Positions 1-8,120 of a DNA stretch of 64,000 nt are shown here, one piece after another. The notes below the pieces were generated by a model. It was not told where the DNA came from and searched no databases. It was given only the letters and a program-made list of their open reading frames with translations. Made by a program: the position numbers and the translations under genes. The DNA comes from AC-56 sp963702195 (GTDB lineage: Bacteria; Actinomycetota; Thermoleophilia; Solirubrobacterales; 70-9): contig OY969725.1 of the NCBI GenBank assembly GCA_963702195.1, positions 992,001 to 1,056,000 on the forward strand, in the 5' to 3' direction. Each line of letters begins with the position of its first letter. Positions within the stretch are counted from its first letter, which is position 1.

Positions 1-240
1 CAGCCGGTCGCCAAGCTCGCGTGCGGCCCGGCTGGCGGCGCCTGCGGTCGCCTGCTGCCCCGCCTCGGCGAGAGCGCCCGCAAACCGCCGGCCGGAGCGC
101 ACGAACTCACCGCCGGCTCGCGCGAGGCCGCCGCCCATCCGGCCGACGCCTCCGATCGACCCGAGCCGGCCGCGGAGCGCGCCATCGGCGCCCCCGCCGT
201 TCCGCTTCGCACGCTCGGAGACGGTCTGCTGATCGGCCAT
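1..240 (-). CDS. Hypothetical protein, N-terminal part (runs off left edge)
   Basis: The minus-strand frame opens with ATG at 240 and stays open for 80 codons to the window edge. The peptide begins MADQQTVSERAKRNGGGADG and is rich in Gly, Ala and Arg, with no recognisable domain in the visible part. It precedes the hydrolase gene at 293-1573 on the other side of a 52-nt gap, both genes pointing left, so they may be co-transcribed. I do not recognise the family, and the only support is the open frame and its coding-like composition. Confidence 0.45.
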   Translation of the reverse strand, partial: MADQQTVSERAKRNGGGADGALRGRLGSIGGVGRMGGGLARAGGEFVRSGRRFAGALAEAGQQATAGAASRAARELGDRL

Positions 241-292
241 GCGGCGATTCTAGGGGCCGCCGTTCCCTCGGCTCGCCTATTGGCGCGTCGGG

Positions 293-1573
293 CTAGGCTG
301 CGCGGCGGGACTGAGTGGCGCCGCTGCTGGCGATGTGGCCGCGGATGAGCCCGTTGGTGCGATCCGCAAGCTCGACCTGTGGAACGTGGCCGCATTCGGG
401 GAGGACCACTTGATCAGCCGATGGGAGTGCATCGGCCACGTGGCGGGAGAAGGCGACGGGAACGAGCCGGTCGTCGTCACCCCATACGAACATGGCCGGC
501 GGGCGCAGCTCGGCGAGGCGTGTCCACAGACCATGCCTCCCGTGGGGTGCGTCGAGGTAGATGTTGCGCAGCGCGGCGAAGAAGGCGATCCGCGCTGCGC
601 GCGACCGGTAGGTGCGACAGAACTCGTCCGCGGCCACGTCTGCGGCCGCCGGATCGAGGCGCTCTGGGCGCGCGAACAGGCCCCAGAAGAAGCCCCGCAC
701 GCGGGCTTCGCGAATCGGGTGCGGGATCGCGGCGAGCTCCGGGCGGACGAGCTTCACCAGCGGAACGAGCTCCCGGCGCTTGCGAAACGCCAGCGCGGGG
801 GAGAGGAGGCTGATCGTGAGCGCCCGATCCGGATCCGCCAGCGCGACCTCCAGCGCAATTCGACCGCCCATGGAGTTGCCGACGAGGTGGGCGGTGTCGA
901 GGCCCATGGCGTCCATGTAGCCAAGTACGGCGCGGGCGAAATACGGGGCGTCGTACGGGGCGCGCGCAGACTTGGAGGAGCCACCGAAGCCCGGCAGGTC
1001 GATCGCGTGGACGGTGTGATCCGGCGTCAGGGCCGAGACGGTCTCGAAGAACGACGCCTTGTTCGAGCCCAGGCCGTGGAGGCAGATCACCTGGTCGGCG
1101 CCGTCGCCGGCGACGAGACTGCGGATGGTCGCGCCCCCGATCTCCACGTCGGTGACCCGCAGCAGCGGGGGGCGGCCGCCTGGGAGGTGGAACAGGCCCT
1201 CGAAGCCGAGCGCGAGATCGAGGTCCCCGCGCACGTAGAGGCGCCGCTGCGCGAACGCGTCCAGACCGGAGAGCCGGCCCTCCCGGAGGGCGATCCAGGT
1301 TGCCGCATCGCTCCCGATCACGACGTCGGGCTCCCGGGCCGCGGAGCGGCGAACGCTGCAGCGCTCGCTCTGCGTGCGGACCTCCCAGGTCCGCCCGACA
1401 TCGCCCAGCCGCACCTGGAAGGTGGCGTCGAATCCGGGGTCGGCTCCCAGGTAGCGGGACGGCAGTGAACGGAAGGCCTCCTCCACACGCCGCACGCGCT
1501 GCGCCTGAAGCGAGACGCTTGATCGGTGAGAGGTGCGCCCCGATGCCGCATGCCGTCGTGTTCCCTCACTCAT
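293..1573 (-). CDS. SCP2-like domain fused to alpha/beta hydrolase
   Basis: A 426-aa protein. Residues ~25-150 resemble an SCP2/sterol-carrier-type lipid-binding fold, as judged from the VVIGSDAATW and LDLALGFEGL segments. Residues ~155-415 are an alpha/beta hydrolase: an HGLGSNK oxyanion region, the nucleophile elbow GNSMGG, an acid in WGDDDRLVP and the catalytic His in ECGHVPQVE. The substrate is probably a lipid or ester, but this cannot be read from sequence. A paralogue with the same domain order lies at 51081-52274, next to HMG-CoA reductase. The start codon is the first in the frame; a later one is possible because the first ~20 residues look unstructured. Confidence 0.85.
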   Translation of the reverse strand: MSEGTRRHAASGRTSHRSSVSLQAQRVRRVEEAFRSLPSRYLGADPGFDATFQVRLGDVGRTWEVRTQSERCSVRRSAAREPDVVIGSDAATWIALREGRLSGLDAFAQRRLYVRGDLDLALGFEGLFHLPGGRPPLLRVTDVEIGGATIRSLVAGDGADQVICLHGLGSNKASFFETVSALTPDHTVHAIDLPGFGGSSKSARAPYDAPYFARAVLGYMDAMGLDTAHLVGNSMGGRIALEVALADPDRALTISLLSPALAFRKRRELVPLVKLVRPELAAIPHPIREARVRGFFWGLFARPERLDPAAADVAADEFCRTYRSRAARIAFFAALRNIYLDAPHGRHGLWTRLAELRPPAMFVWGDDDRLVPVAFSRHVADALPSADQVVLPECGHVPQVELADRTNGLIRGHIASSGATQSRRAA

Positions 1574-1656
1574 CGGCGATGCGGACGTTATCCGTCACAG
1601 CAGTCGCACCGGCTCCTCGGCGCGCCCGGGTTCCCGCAAATAGCATCAACTAATCC

Positions 1657-3027
1657 ATGCGCGAGGTGCGGATCACTGACACGTTGACCGGGGAGGTTCG
1701 GGCCCTCGAGCCCCGGGATCCTCCCGCGGTCGGCATCTACGCCTGCGGCCCGACCGTCTACTCGCGGGTTCACGTGGGGAACGCGCGGCCGTTCGTGATC
1801 CCGATCCTGCTCGGCCGCCTGCTTCGCACGCTCGGCTACGAGCCGCGCCTGGTCATCAACGTCACCGACATCAACGACAAGATCTACGACGCGGCCCGCG
1901 AGGCGAAGGTGCCATCGGCTGCCTTTGCGGAGGAGATGACGCGTGCCTACGTCGAGGACACGGACCGCCTCGGCTTGGGGCGCCCCGACGCCGAGCCGCT
2001 CGCATCGGAGACGATGGCCGAGATCATCGAGTTGATCGAGGCGCTGATCGAATCGGGCCATGCGTACGAGAGTGGCGGGGACGTCTACTTCCGCGTTCGC
2101 AGCTTCCCCGGGTACGGCAAGCTCTCCAACCGCGATCCCGCGGAGATGGACCAGGGCGAGGAGGCGGGAACCGCCAACCTGAAGGAGGACACGCTCGACT
2201 TCGCGCTGTGGAAGGCGCACAAGGCCGACGAGGACACCTCGTGGCCGTCGCCGTGGGGGGAGGGTCGGCCCGGCTGGCACATCGAGTGCTCGGCGATGGG
2301 GGAGAAGCTCCTGGGCACCGACTTCGACATCCACAGCGGTGGGATCGACCTGGTCTTTCCCCACCACGAGAACGAGATCGCCCAGACGGAGGCCGCCCGC
2401 GGCGTGCCCCTCGCCCGCCTCTGGATGCACAACGGGATGATCCGGGTGGCCGACGAGAAGATGTCGAAGTCGGTCGGCAACATCTTCCAGCTGTCGGAGG
2501 CCCTCGATCGCTACGGCCGGGACGCCGTCGTCGCCTACCTGATCTCCGGGCACTACCGCCAGCCGCTCGAGTTTTCGGACCGAGCGCTGAACGAGGCTGA
2601 GGCCCGCGTGAAGGGAATCCGGAACTTCGTGCTCGACCTGCCGGAGCTCGACGGCGGCGATCCGGACGCCGCTGTGACGGCCTGGCGGGAGGCATTCCTC
2701 GATGCCCTCGCCGATGACTTCAACACGCCGCGCGCGCTCGCCATCCTCTCCGAGCTGATCTCCGAGGGCAACCGCCGCGAGCTTCGAGGCGCGCGCGCCG
2801 CACTCGAGCAGATGCTGCCGTTGCTCGGCCTGGAATCGCTGCTCGCTCCGGCCGACGCCGCGGACGCCGAGGCAGAACGGCTCCTCGCCGAGCGCGAGCA
2901 GGCGCGCACCGAGCGCGATTTCGAGCGTGCCGACCGCCTGCGCGACGAGCTGGCCGAGCGCGGGTTCGAGGTCCGCGACACGCCCGAAGGCGCGCGCCTC
3001 GTGCGGCGCTCCGGCGGCCCAGGCTGA
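1657..3027 (+). CDS. cysS: Cysteinyl-tRNA synthetase
   Basis: A 456-aa class I synthetase of normal length that charges tRNA-Cys. The class I signature is HVGN (residues ~39-42), followed by the KMSKS loop at ~268-272. Zinc ligands are visible as Cys30 (YACGPTVY), Cys in HIECSAMG and the His/Glu pair in FPHHENE. The C-terminal DALR-type helical region ends at RRSGGPG. It is followed after 5 nt by rlmB, then by a SigH-like sigma factor, an order related to the cysS-rlmB-sigH cluster known from Bacillus. Function is secure by motif content. Confidence 0.97.
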   Translation: MREVRITDTLTGEVRALEPRDPPAVGIYACGPTVYSRVHVGNARPFVIPILLGRLLRTLGYEPRLVINVTDINDKIYDAAREAKVPSAAFAEEMTRAYVEDTDRLGLGRPDAEPLASETMAEIIELIEALIESGHAYESGGDVYFRVRSFPGYGKLSNRDPAEMDQGEEAGTANLKEDTLDFALWKAHKADEDTSWPSPWGEGRPGWHIECSAMGEKLLGTDFDIHSGGIDLVFPHHENEIAQTEAARGVPLARLWMHNGMIRVADEKMSKSVGNIFQLSEALDRYGRDAVVAYLISGHYRQPLEFSDRALNEAEARVKGIRNFVLDLPELDGGDPDAAVTAWREAFLDALADDFNTPRALAILSELISEGNRRELRGARAALEQMLPLLGLESLLAPADAADAEAERLLAEREQARTERDFERADRLRDELAERGFEVRDTPEGARLVRRSGGPG

Positions 3028-3032
3028 ATCCG

Positions 3033-3716
3033 GTGTCCCGGAAGCGAGATGGGGGCGCGGACGTCGTCTACGGCCGCCGGGCCGTGGCCGAGGCCCAGCG
3101 GGGCCGGCGGCGCGTTCGGCGTGTGTGGACCACGGACGATCTCTCACCGGGCGAGCTCTCGCGCCTTGCCGGGTCGCCCGACCACCAGGGAATCGTGGCC
3201 GAGGTGGACGCGTATCCCTATGCCGACCCACGGGCGCTGCTCGAGCGTCCGGATGCCCTCGTCGTCGCGCTCGACCAGGTTCAGGACCCCCGCAACCTGG
3301 GGGCGGTGTGCCGGTCGGCCGAGGCAGTCGGAGCCGCCGGGGTCGTGGTCCCGTCGCGCCGCTCCGCGTCGGTCACCGCGGTCGCCTCAAAGGCCTCGGC
3401 GGGGGCGATCGAGCATCTTCCCGTCGCCAGGGTTCCCAACCTGGCCGACTGGCTCGGCTTTGCCAAGGAGGCCGGGGCGTGGGTGTACGGAGCCGAGTCC
3501 GGCGCTGAGACACCGTACGCGAGCGCGGACCTCACCGGGAAGGTGGTGCTCGTGCTCGGGAGCGAAGGGGGAGGGCTGCGCCGGCGCGTGGCGGAGAGCT
3601 GCGACCTGCTCGTCTCGATCCCCACACAGGGGGAGGTGGAGTCGCTGAACATCTCGGCCGCCGCCGCCGTGCTGCTGTTCGAGGCGGCGAGGCAGCGCGG
3701 GGGCGGGAACACGTAG
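3033..3716 (+). CDS. rlmB: 23S rRNA 2'-O-ribose methyltransferase (TrmH/RlmB family)
   Basis: A 227-aa SpoU/TrmH-type methyltransferase starting at GTG, 5 nt after cysS. An N-terminal substrate-binding domain (VVYGRRAVAEAQ; DHQGIVAEV) precedes the knotted SPOUT domain. The three SPOUT motifs are visible: LDQVQDPRNLGAVCRSAEA, then VLVLGSEGGGLRR, then IPTQGEVESLNISAAAAVLL. RlmB methylates G2251 of 23S rRNA; the exact target here is inferred from the family. No mrnC (mini-RNase III) gene sits between cysS and rlmB, unlike Bacillus. Confidence 0.93.
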   Translation: MSRKRDGGADVVYGRRAVAEAQRGRRRVRRVWTTDDLSPGELSRLAGSPDHQGIVAEVDAYPYADPRALLERPDALVVALDQVQDPRNLGAVCRSAEAVGAAGVVVPSRRSASVTAVASKASAGAIEHLPVARVPNLADWLGFAKEAGAWVYGAESGAETPYASADLTGKVVLVLGSEGGGLRRRVAESCDLLVSIPTQGEVESLNISAAAAVLLFEAARQRGGGNT

Positions 3717-3775
3717 CAACGTCCCCGGACGGAGGCCTCGATCTGCAACGGATCTTGCGCTGGCCGCCGCGAGGG

Positions 3776-3805
3776 TTGACATAGGAATGCCCTGGCGGTT
3801 AGAGT
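3776..3805 (+). promoter_or_regulatory. Sigma-70-type promoter of the sigma factor gene
   Basis: A perfect -35 box TTGACA lies at 3776-3781, and TAGAGT at 3800-3805 fits a -10 box with an 18-bp spacer. The predicted transcript would start near 3812, immediately before the inverted repeat at 3813-3859, and run ~110 nt to the GTG start at 3922. Transcription start is inferred. Confidence 0.55.
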
Positions 3806-3812
3806 TAGGCAG

Positions 3813-3859
3813 GTAAGGGTTAACTAAAGGTCGAGGTTGACCCTGCCGATAACCCTTAC
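3813..3859 (+). promoter_or_regulatory. Perfect 10-bp inverted repeat in the sigma gene leader
   Basis: GTAAGGGTTA (3813-3822) and TAACCCTTAC (3850-3859) are perfect reverse complements separated by 27 nt. A shorter nested pair, GGTC/GACC, lies inside the loop. The repeat begins where the transcript is predicted to start. It could be an operator or a leader RNA stem controlling the sigma factor. Confidence 0.5.
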
Positions 3860-3921
3860 GAGAGAGGGCGCCCAGGGGAGGTACGGGCGCCACCGGTTCC
3901 CAATCCATTAGGAGGAAACCT

Positions 3922-4620
3922 GTGGCCGTACCGACCCCTACGCACGACGTTGCGTCCGCTGCGCCCGCCGCCCGGACTGCGACCGCCCGACGTTCAGAAG
4001 CTCAACCTGAGCTTGAGGATTCGTATCTGGTTGCGCTCGCCAAGCGGGGCAGCCCCGATGCGTACGACAGGATCGTCAAGCGCTACCGCGGATTCGTGCG
4101 CCTCAAGGCGTCCTCGTACTTCCTGCTCGGCGGTGACCCCGACGACCTGATCCAGGAGGGCCTGCTGGGCCTCTACAAGGCGATCAGGGACTTCCGCTCC
4201 GACCGGGAGTCGAGCTTCCGCAACTTCGCGGAGCTCTGCATCACACGCCAAATCATCACCGCCGTCAAGACCGCGAGCCGCAACAAGCACGCACCGCTCA
4301 ACCAGTACGTGTCGTTCGCGCAGGCGCCGGCCGGCGCCATCGAGTCCGAGACGACCCTCGAGGAGGTTCTCCCAGGACCCGGCAGCGAGGACCCGTCCGA
4401 GCGCGTCATCGCGACCGAGGAGCTCCAGAGCCTCGTCTCCTGTCTCTCGAGCGTGCTGTCGGAGTTGGAGAGCCACGTCCTCAGCCTCTACCTCGACGGC
4501 TACTCCTACGAGACGATCGGCGAGCGCCTGGAGTGCGACACGAAGACCGTCGACAACGCCCTCCAGCGCGTCAAGCGCAAGGTGAGCCTGCACCTGGCAT
4601 CGCGCGAAGCGACGTTCTAG
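3922..4620 (+). CDS. RNA polymerase sigma factor, SigH-like (sigma-70 family)
   Basis: A 232-aa sigma factor with region 2 (residues ~35-115: SPDAYDRIVKRYRGFVRLKA, then DPDDLIQEGLLGLYKAIRDF) and region 4 at the C terminus with a helix-turn-helix (YSYETIGERLECDTKTVDNA). Length and the DLIQEG..GLYKAI core fit the SigH/SigI-type small sigma-70 group rather than ECF factors. The first ~35 residues are a low-complexity Ala/Arg-rich extension. GTG at 3922 is chosen because AGGAGG sits at 3910-3915, 6 nt upstream. It follows rlmB after 205 nt and has its own promoter and a structured leader. Confidence 0.9.
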   Translation: MAVPTPTHDVASAAPAARTATARRSEAQPELEDSYLVALAKRGSPDAYDRIVKRYRGFVRLKASSYFLLGGDPDDLIQEGLLGLYKAIRDFRSDRESSFRNFAELCITRQIITAVKTASRNKHAPLNQYVSFAQAPAGAIESETTLEEVLPGPGSEDPSERVIATEELQSLVSCLSSVLSELESHVLSLYLDGYSYETIGERLECDTKTVDNALQRVKRKVSLHLASREATF

Positions 4621-5014
4621 GCCGGTAGCCCCGCTTCCCACTCACGCAATTCGTTGCGTTGACACGCGCCTGCGGCCAGCAGCGAGGGCGGGCAGGCGCC
4701 TGAAACGAGCGACGACGGGTTGTTCTTCGACCGTATAGGTTGATTTCCGACTATTCGTTCCGAGAGTCCTCGCAAGGACACCGGCAGGGCAGCGACGGAG
4801 GGCGGACCGAGACCCTTGACCCCAGAGTCTCGATGACGATGGGTGCATTCCCGCACCATGGGTGCGGTTATCCGTCCATCGTTGGCTCAAGGCCCGCTTT
4901 GGTTGCGCGCCTCTAGCCAACGTGAAGCGTGAGGGAGCCCGGTCCAGGGAATCGGGCCGGACCGGAAGTTGGAGAAGCCCCGGCGACGGGACGCACCTCC
5001 GCGTCGCACCTACC
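4621..5014 (+). other. Non-coding stretch between sigma gene and tRNA
   Basis: I looked here for rpmG, secE or nusG, which follow sigH in Bacillus, and see no such reading frame on either strand. All open frames lack start sites with ribosome-binding sequences and lack recognisable motifs. No clear terminator hairpin with a T tract is visible. Confidence 0.4.
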
Positions 5015-5042
5015 TTGAACGGCGAGGCGCGGTGGATACGCT
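5015..5042 (+). promoter_or_regulatory. Candidate tRNA promoter
   Basis: TTGAAC at 5015-5020 and TACGCT at 5037-5042 have a 16-bp spacer and would start transcription ~13-15 nt before the tRNA. The -10 match is weak (3 of 6), so this is a modest prediction. Confidence 0.3.
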
Positions 5043-5061
5043 GGGCTGCGGATTACGAGCT

Positions 5062-5134
5062 GCCCGCCTAGCTCAATTGGTAAAGCACCTCACTTGTAAT
5101 GAGGAGAATCCCGGTTCGAGTCCGGGGGCGGGCT
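5062..5134 (+). tRNA. tRNA-Thr (anticodon TGT)
   Basis: A complete 73-nt cloverleaf. The acceptor stem GCCCGCC pairs with GGCGGGC. The D arm starts GCTCAATTGGTAAAGC. The anticodon stem CCTCA/TGAGG encloses loop CTTGTAA with anticodon TGT, and the T arm is CCCGG-TTCGAGT-CCGGG. The discriminator base is T and CCA is not encoded. The next protein start codon lies only 6 nt downstream. Confidence 0.96.
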
Positions 5135-5140
5135 CTGGGG

Positions 5141-6151
5141 ATGGCAGAGCGCGACTTCACCTGGCATGACGCCGAGCGGACGATCGTCTTCCGGGCCGGG
5201 GCGCTCGCCGACTCGACCGAGATCCTTGCCGGTGGGATCTGGGAGCGGTTCGAGCTCCTGACCACCACGCGCGCGCTGGGCGCCGCCCCGGTTGAGCTCG
5301 CCGAGCGAGCGGCCGCCGTTCATCAGGTCGAGCCCGGGGAGGTCCCGTACGTCGCCGCGGCGATCATCGACAGGGTGCGGAACCCGACGCTCGTGGCGCT
5401 CGGCGGGGGGCGGGTGATCGACACGGCGAAGGCGATCGCCGCTCTGCGCGGGGGCCGGGTCTGCGCGATTCCGACCACTCTCTCCGGCGCCGAGATGACC
5501 AGTGGCCACCGTCTACCGGCTGGCCGCGAGATGTATGCGCGTCGGCATGTCCGCCCGGTGCTCGTCATCGCCGATCCGTTCGAGATGACCACGCTCGACG
5601 ACCGGCGCCTGCGGGCGAGCGCTGTCAACGCGCTCGCCCACGGTGCGGAGGCACTGTACGTGCCGTTCGCCAATCCGGTTGCGAGCCTCGCCGCTCTGCG
5701 CGGCGCCGAGCTGATCGCGACTGCCCTGGACCGGCCCCCCGGCGAGCGCGACCGCGGCGCGCTCGCCCTCGGGGCCCTGCTGTGCGGTTATGCGGTCGAT
5801 TCGGCGGGCTATGCCCTCGTCCACGTGATCTGCCAGACGCTCGTCCGCGTTACCGGGACACCCCACGCCGAGACCTACGCCGCGATGCTGCCGCGCACGA
5901 TGGACGCGATGCGCGGCCGCGCTCCCGAGGAGCTCGCCTCGCTCGCCCATGCGCTCGGCGTGGAGCCCGACGAGATCCCCGCCCGGATTGAGGAGCTGGG
6001 CGGCGGCCCGCGGCGCCTTCGCGACCTCGGCGGCAACCCCGATCGCCTGGAGTCCGCGCGTCATGCGATGCTCCAGCGGGCGGAGCTCGCAACCACCCCG
6101 GATCCGCCCGGACAGGAGGAGCTTCGCCGACTGCTCGACGACGCCTGGTAG
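5141..6151 (+). CDS. Iron-containing alcohol dehydrogenase / maleylacetate reductase-like
   Basis: A 336-aa member of the Fe-ADH superfamily. An N-terminal nucleotide-binding half carries VALGGGRVIDTAKAIA and the PTTLSGAE segment. The C-terminal helical half supplies metal-ligand regions VNALAHGAEALY and TPHAETYAAMLP. The AHGAEALY and PHAETYA patterns are closest to maleylacetate reductases, which reduce maleylacetate to 3-oxoadipate with NAD(P)H. No aromatic-degradation partner genes are nearby, so substrate is uncertain. The start is the ATG just after the tRNA; an in-frame ATG at 5099 lies inside the tRNA and is rejected. The ribosome-binding site would have to overlap the tRNA 3' end. Confidence 0.8.
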   Translation: MAERDFTWHDAERTIVFRAGALADSTEILAGGIWERFELLTTTRALGAAPVELAERAAAVHQVEPGEVPYVAAAIIDRVRNPTLVALGGGRVIDTAKAIAALRGGRVCAIPTTLSGAEMTSGHRLPAGREMYARRHVRPVLVIADPFEMTTLDDRRLRASAVNALAHGAEALYVPFANPVASLAALRGAELIATALDRPPGERDRGALALGALLCGYAVDSAGYALVHVICQTLVRVTGTPHAETYAAMLPRTMDAMRGRAPEELASLAHALGVEPDEIPARIEELGGGPRRLRDLGGNPDRLESARHAMLQRAELATTPDPPGQEELRRLLDDAW

Positions 6152-6218
6152 AAACGCCTGCTCAGGGCTCGCAATCACGCCTGCGGCCAAGTAACGCCGC
6201 GTGCGTGCGCGTGTAGGC

Positions 6219-7943
6219 ATGGGCATGGACGAGGGCCCGCGGAAGTCGGCGCCGCCACGCTCCGACCGCGTGATCAGCGAGGAGCGGTTCCGGCGCTACC
6301 ACGACTACGCGCGGCGGCGCGGCGTCAACTGGTTCATCTACCTCGTCGCGCGGGCGATCCTCCAACCGGCGTTCCTGGTCTGGCTCCGCCTCTCGCGGAC
6401 CGGCCGCGAGCACTTTCGCGGCATCAAGGGCGGCCTGGTCGTCGCCTCCAACCATCGGAGCTTTCTCGACCCGTTCGTGATCGGCGCGAGCCTCCCCTGG
6501 CGGCGGCCGATGCAGTACGTCGCGAAGGTCGAGCTCTTCGAGCACCGCTGGCAGGGGTGGATCCTCTCCCGCGTGGGCGCCTTCCCCATCCGGCGCGGCC
6601 AATCCGACGAGATCGCGATGGAGACGGCGGGCATCGTCCTCGACCGCGGCGGGACCGTCTGCATCTTCCCGGAGGGCACCCGTATCCGATCGGGGTCGCT
6701 GGGGACACCGCGGCGCGGCGTCGGGCGGCTGGCGCTGGAGACCGGCGCCGCTGTCGTCCCGGTCGCCGTGCACGGCTCAGAGCACGTCCGCCGCGGACTG
6801 CGGATCCGCCCTCGCAAGGTGAAGCTCCGCGTGGGGCGCCCGATGAGGTTCCCGCGCACCGAGCATCCGTCCCCCGGGCTCGCCGCGACGGTGACCGGCC
6901 GAATCTGGCCGAACATCGAGCTTCAGTGGGAGTGGCTCGGCGGTCTGCCACCGCTGCGCAAGGCCGCGGTGATCGGCGCGGGGAGCTGGGGGACCGCGAT
7001 GGCCGTGCTGCTCGCGCGCGGCGGGCTCGAGGTCCAGCTCGGCACCCGCTCCGAGGAGAAGGCCGCCGAGATCGGCGCCAAGCGCGAGAACCACACCTAC
7101 CTGCCCGGCGTCCCGTTGCCCGAGAACGTGGCGGTCCGCCGCGCCGGCGACATCGAGCTGGCCGGCGTGGACCTCGTCTGCCTCGCCGTCCCCTCGGCCG
7201 CACTCCCGGCGGTGGTCGGCGGGCTCGGCGACCGGGTGGGCTCCAGGGCGGCGGTCCTCCTCCTCACGAAGGGCCTCGTCCAGCCGCTCGGCCAGCTGCC
7301 GAGCGAGTACGTGGGGGAGCGGATCCGCTCGCGCGCGATCGCCTCGCTCGGCGGTCCGGCGCACGCCCGCGAGGCGGCGGCGGGCATGGCGGCGCTGGTC
7401 CTGGGAACGACCGACGACGACCTGCGCTCCCAGCTCGGCGAGGTGTTCGACCGCGCGGGCCTGGTGTGCGAGCGAAACCGGGACGTCGCCGGAGTGGAGA
7501 TGGCGGGCGTGGCCAAGAACGCGGCCGCCCTTGCGGCAGCGGCGGCCGAGTCGCACGGACTGAACGCGGCGGGCATCGCCGCGGCGACGATCTGGCGCGA
7601 ATGCGTCGAGTACGCACTGTCGCGCGGTGCGCGCCTGGAGACGTTCACCGGCCTCGCCGGCGTGGGTGACCTGACCGCCACCGTGATGGCGCCGGGCAGC
7701 CGCAACCGGCGCGCGGGGGAGCTGCTCGGGGCGGGACAGCCGGCCGACCAGATCCCGGGAAAGATCGGCCAGGCGTCGGAGGGCCTCGACTCGGTGCCGC
7801 TGATCGCGGAGTCGGTCGGTCGCGCCGGGATCGCCGCGCCGGGCCTCGACGGGCTCGCCGCGCTGATCGAGGGCACCATCGACCCCGGCGAGTGGGTTGC
7901 CGGATTGCGTCGCGCTGAGCGCGCGCGACGGGCGGCCGCGTAG
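6219..7943 (+). CDS. PlsC-type acyltransferase fused to glycerol-3-phosphate dehydrogenase (GpsA)
   Basis: A 574-aa two-domain protein. The N-terminal ~230 residues are a 1-acylglycerol-3-phosphate acyltransferase-like domain with NHRSFLDP (motif I, ~res 78) and FPEGTR (motif III, ~res 150). From ~res 245 a complete GpsA follows: NADP loop VIGAGSWGTAMA, LLTKGLV, the conserved GPAHA segment (usually GPSFA), catalytic-lysine region GVAKNAAALAAG-like (AGVAKNAAAL), and GVGDLTAT. GpsA makes sn-glycerol-3-phosphate from DHAP, and PlsC-type enzymes acylate glycerol-phosphate backbones, so the fusion joins early steps of phospholipid synthesis. The frame opens at GTG 6201, but ATG 6219 or 6225 is more likely. 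No indel or stop suggests a fusion artefact. Confidence 0.9.
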   Translation: MGMDEGPRKSAPPRSDRVISEERFRRYHDYARRRGVNWFIYLVARAILQPAFLVWLRLSRTGREHFRGIKGGLVVASNHRSFLDPFVIGASLPWRRPMQYVAKVELFEHRWQGWILSRVGAFPIRRGQSDEIAMETAGIVLDRGGTVCIFPEGTRIRSGSLGTPRRGVGRLALETGAAVVPVAVHGSEHVRRGLRIRPRKVKLRVGRPMRFPRTEHPSPGLAATVTGRIWPNIELQWEWLGGLPPLRKAAVIGAGSWGTAMAVLLARGGLEVQLGTRSEEKAAEIGAKRENHTYLPGVPLPENVAVRRAGDIELAGVDLVCLAVPSAALPAVVGGLGDRVGSRAAVLLLTKGLVQPLGQLPSEYVGERIRSRAIASLGGPAHAREAAAGMAALVLGTTDDDLRSQLGEVFDRAGLVCERNRDVAGVEMAGVAKNAAALAAAAAESHGLNAAGIAAATIWRECVEYALSRGARLETFTGLAGVGDLTATVMAPGSRNRRAGELLGAGQPADQIPGKIGQASEGLDSVPLIAESVGRAGIAAPGLDGLAALIEGTIDPGEWVAGLRRAERARRAAA

Positions 7944-8120
7944 TGCTCCCCGCCGAAGACACGATCACGTTTGGCGGCCCGGATCGGCGCCTGGCGTCGT
8001 CATCGTCCTTGACTTTGCCGCCAGCAAAGCCTGCGTCCTCTTCCTTGCCAGCCGCCAATCCGCGCTCGCCAAGCCGCGACCGTGCCTCCGGCGGGGAGCA
8101 CCGCAGATTAGGCTTGATCG

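Noticed and set aside
1588..3231. 547-aa minus-strand frame over cysS
   Set aside because: It is antisense to cysS, whose motifs are complete. Long antisense frames are common in high-GC codon usage.
4621..5061. Hidden rpmG or secE gene after the sigma factor
   Set aside because: No frame on either strand shows the expected motifs.
5099..5140. ATG 5099 as start of the Fe-ADH-like gene
   Set aside because: It lies inside the tRNA anticodon region. The protein family alignment begins after ATG 5141.
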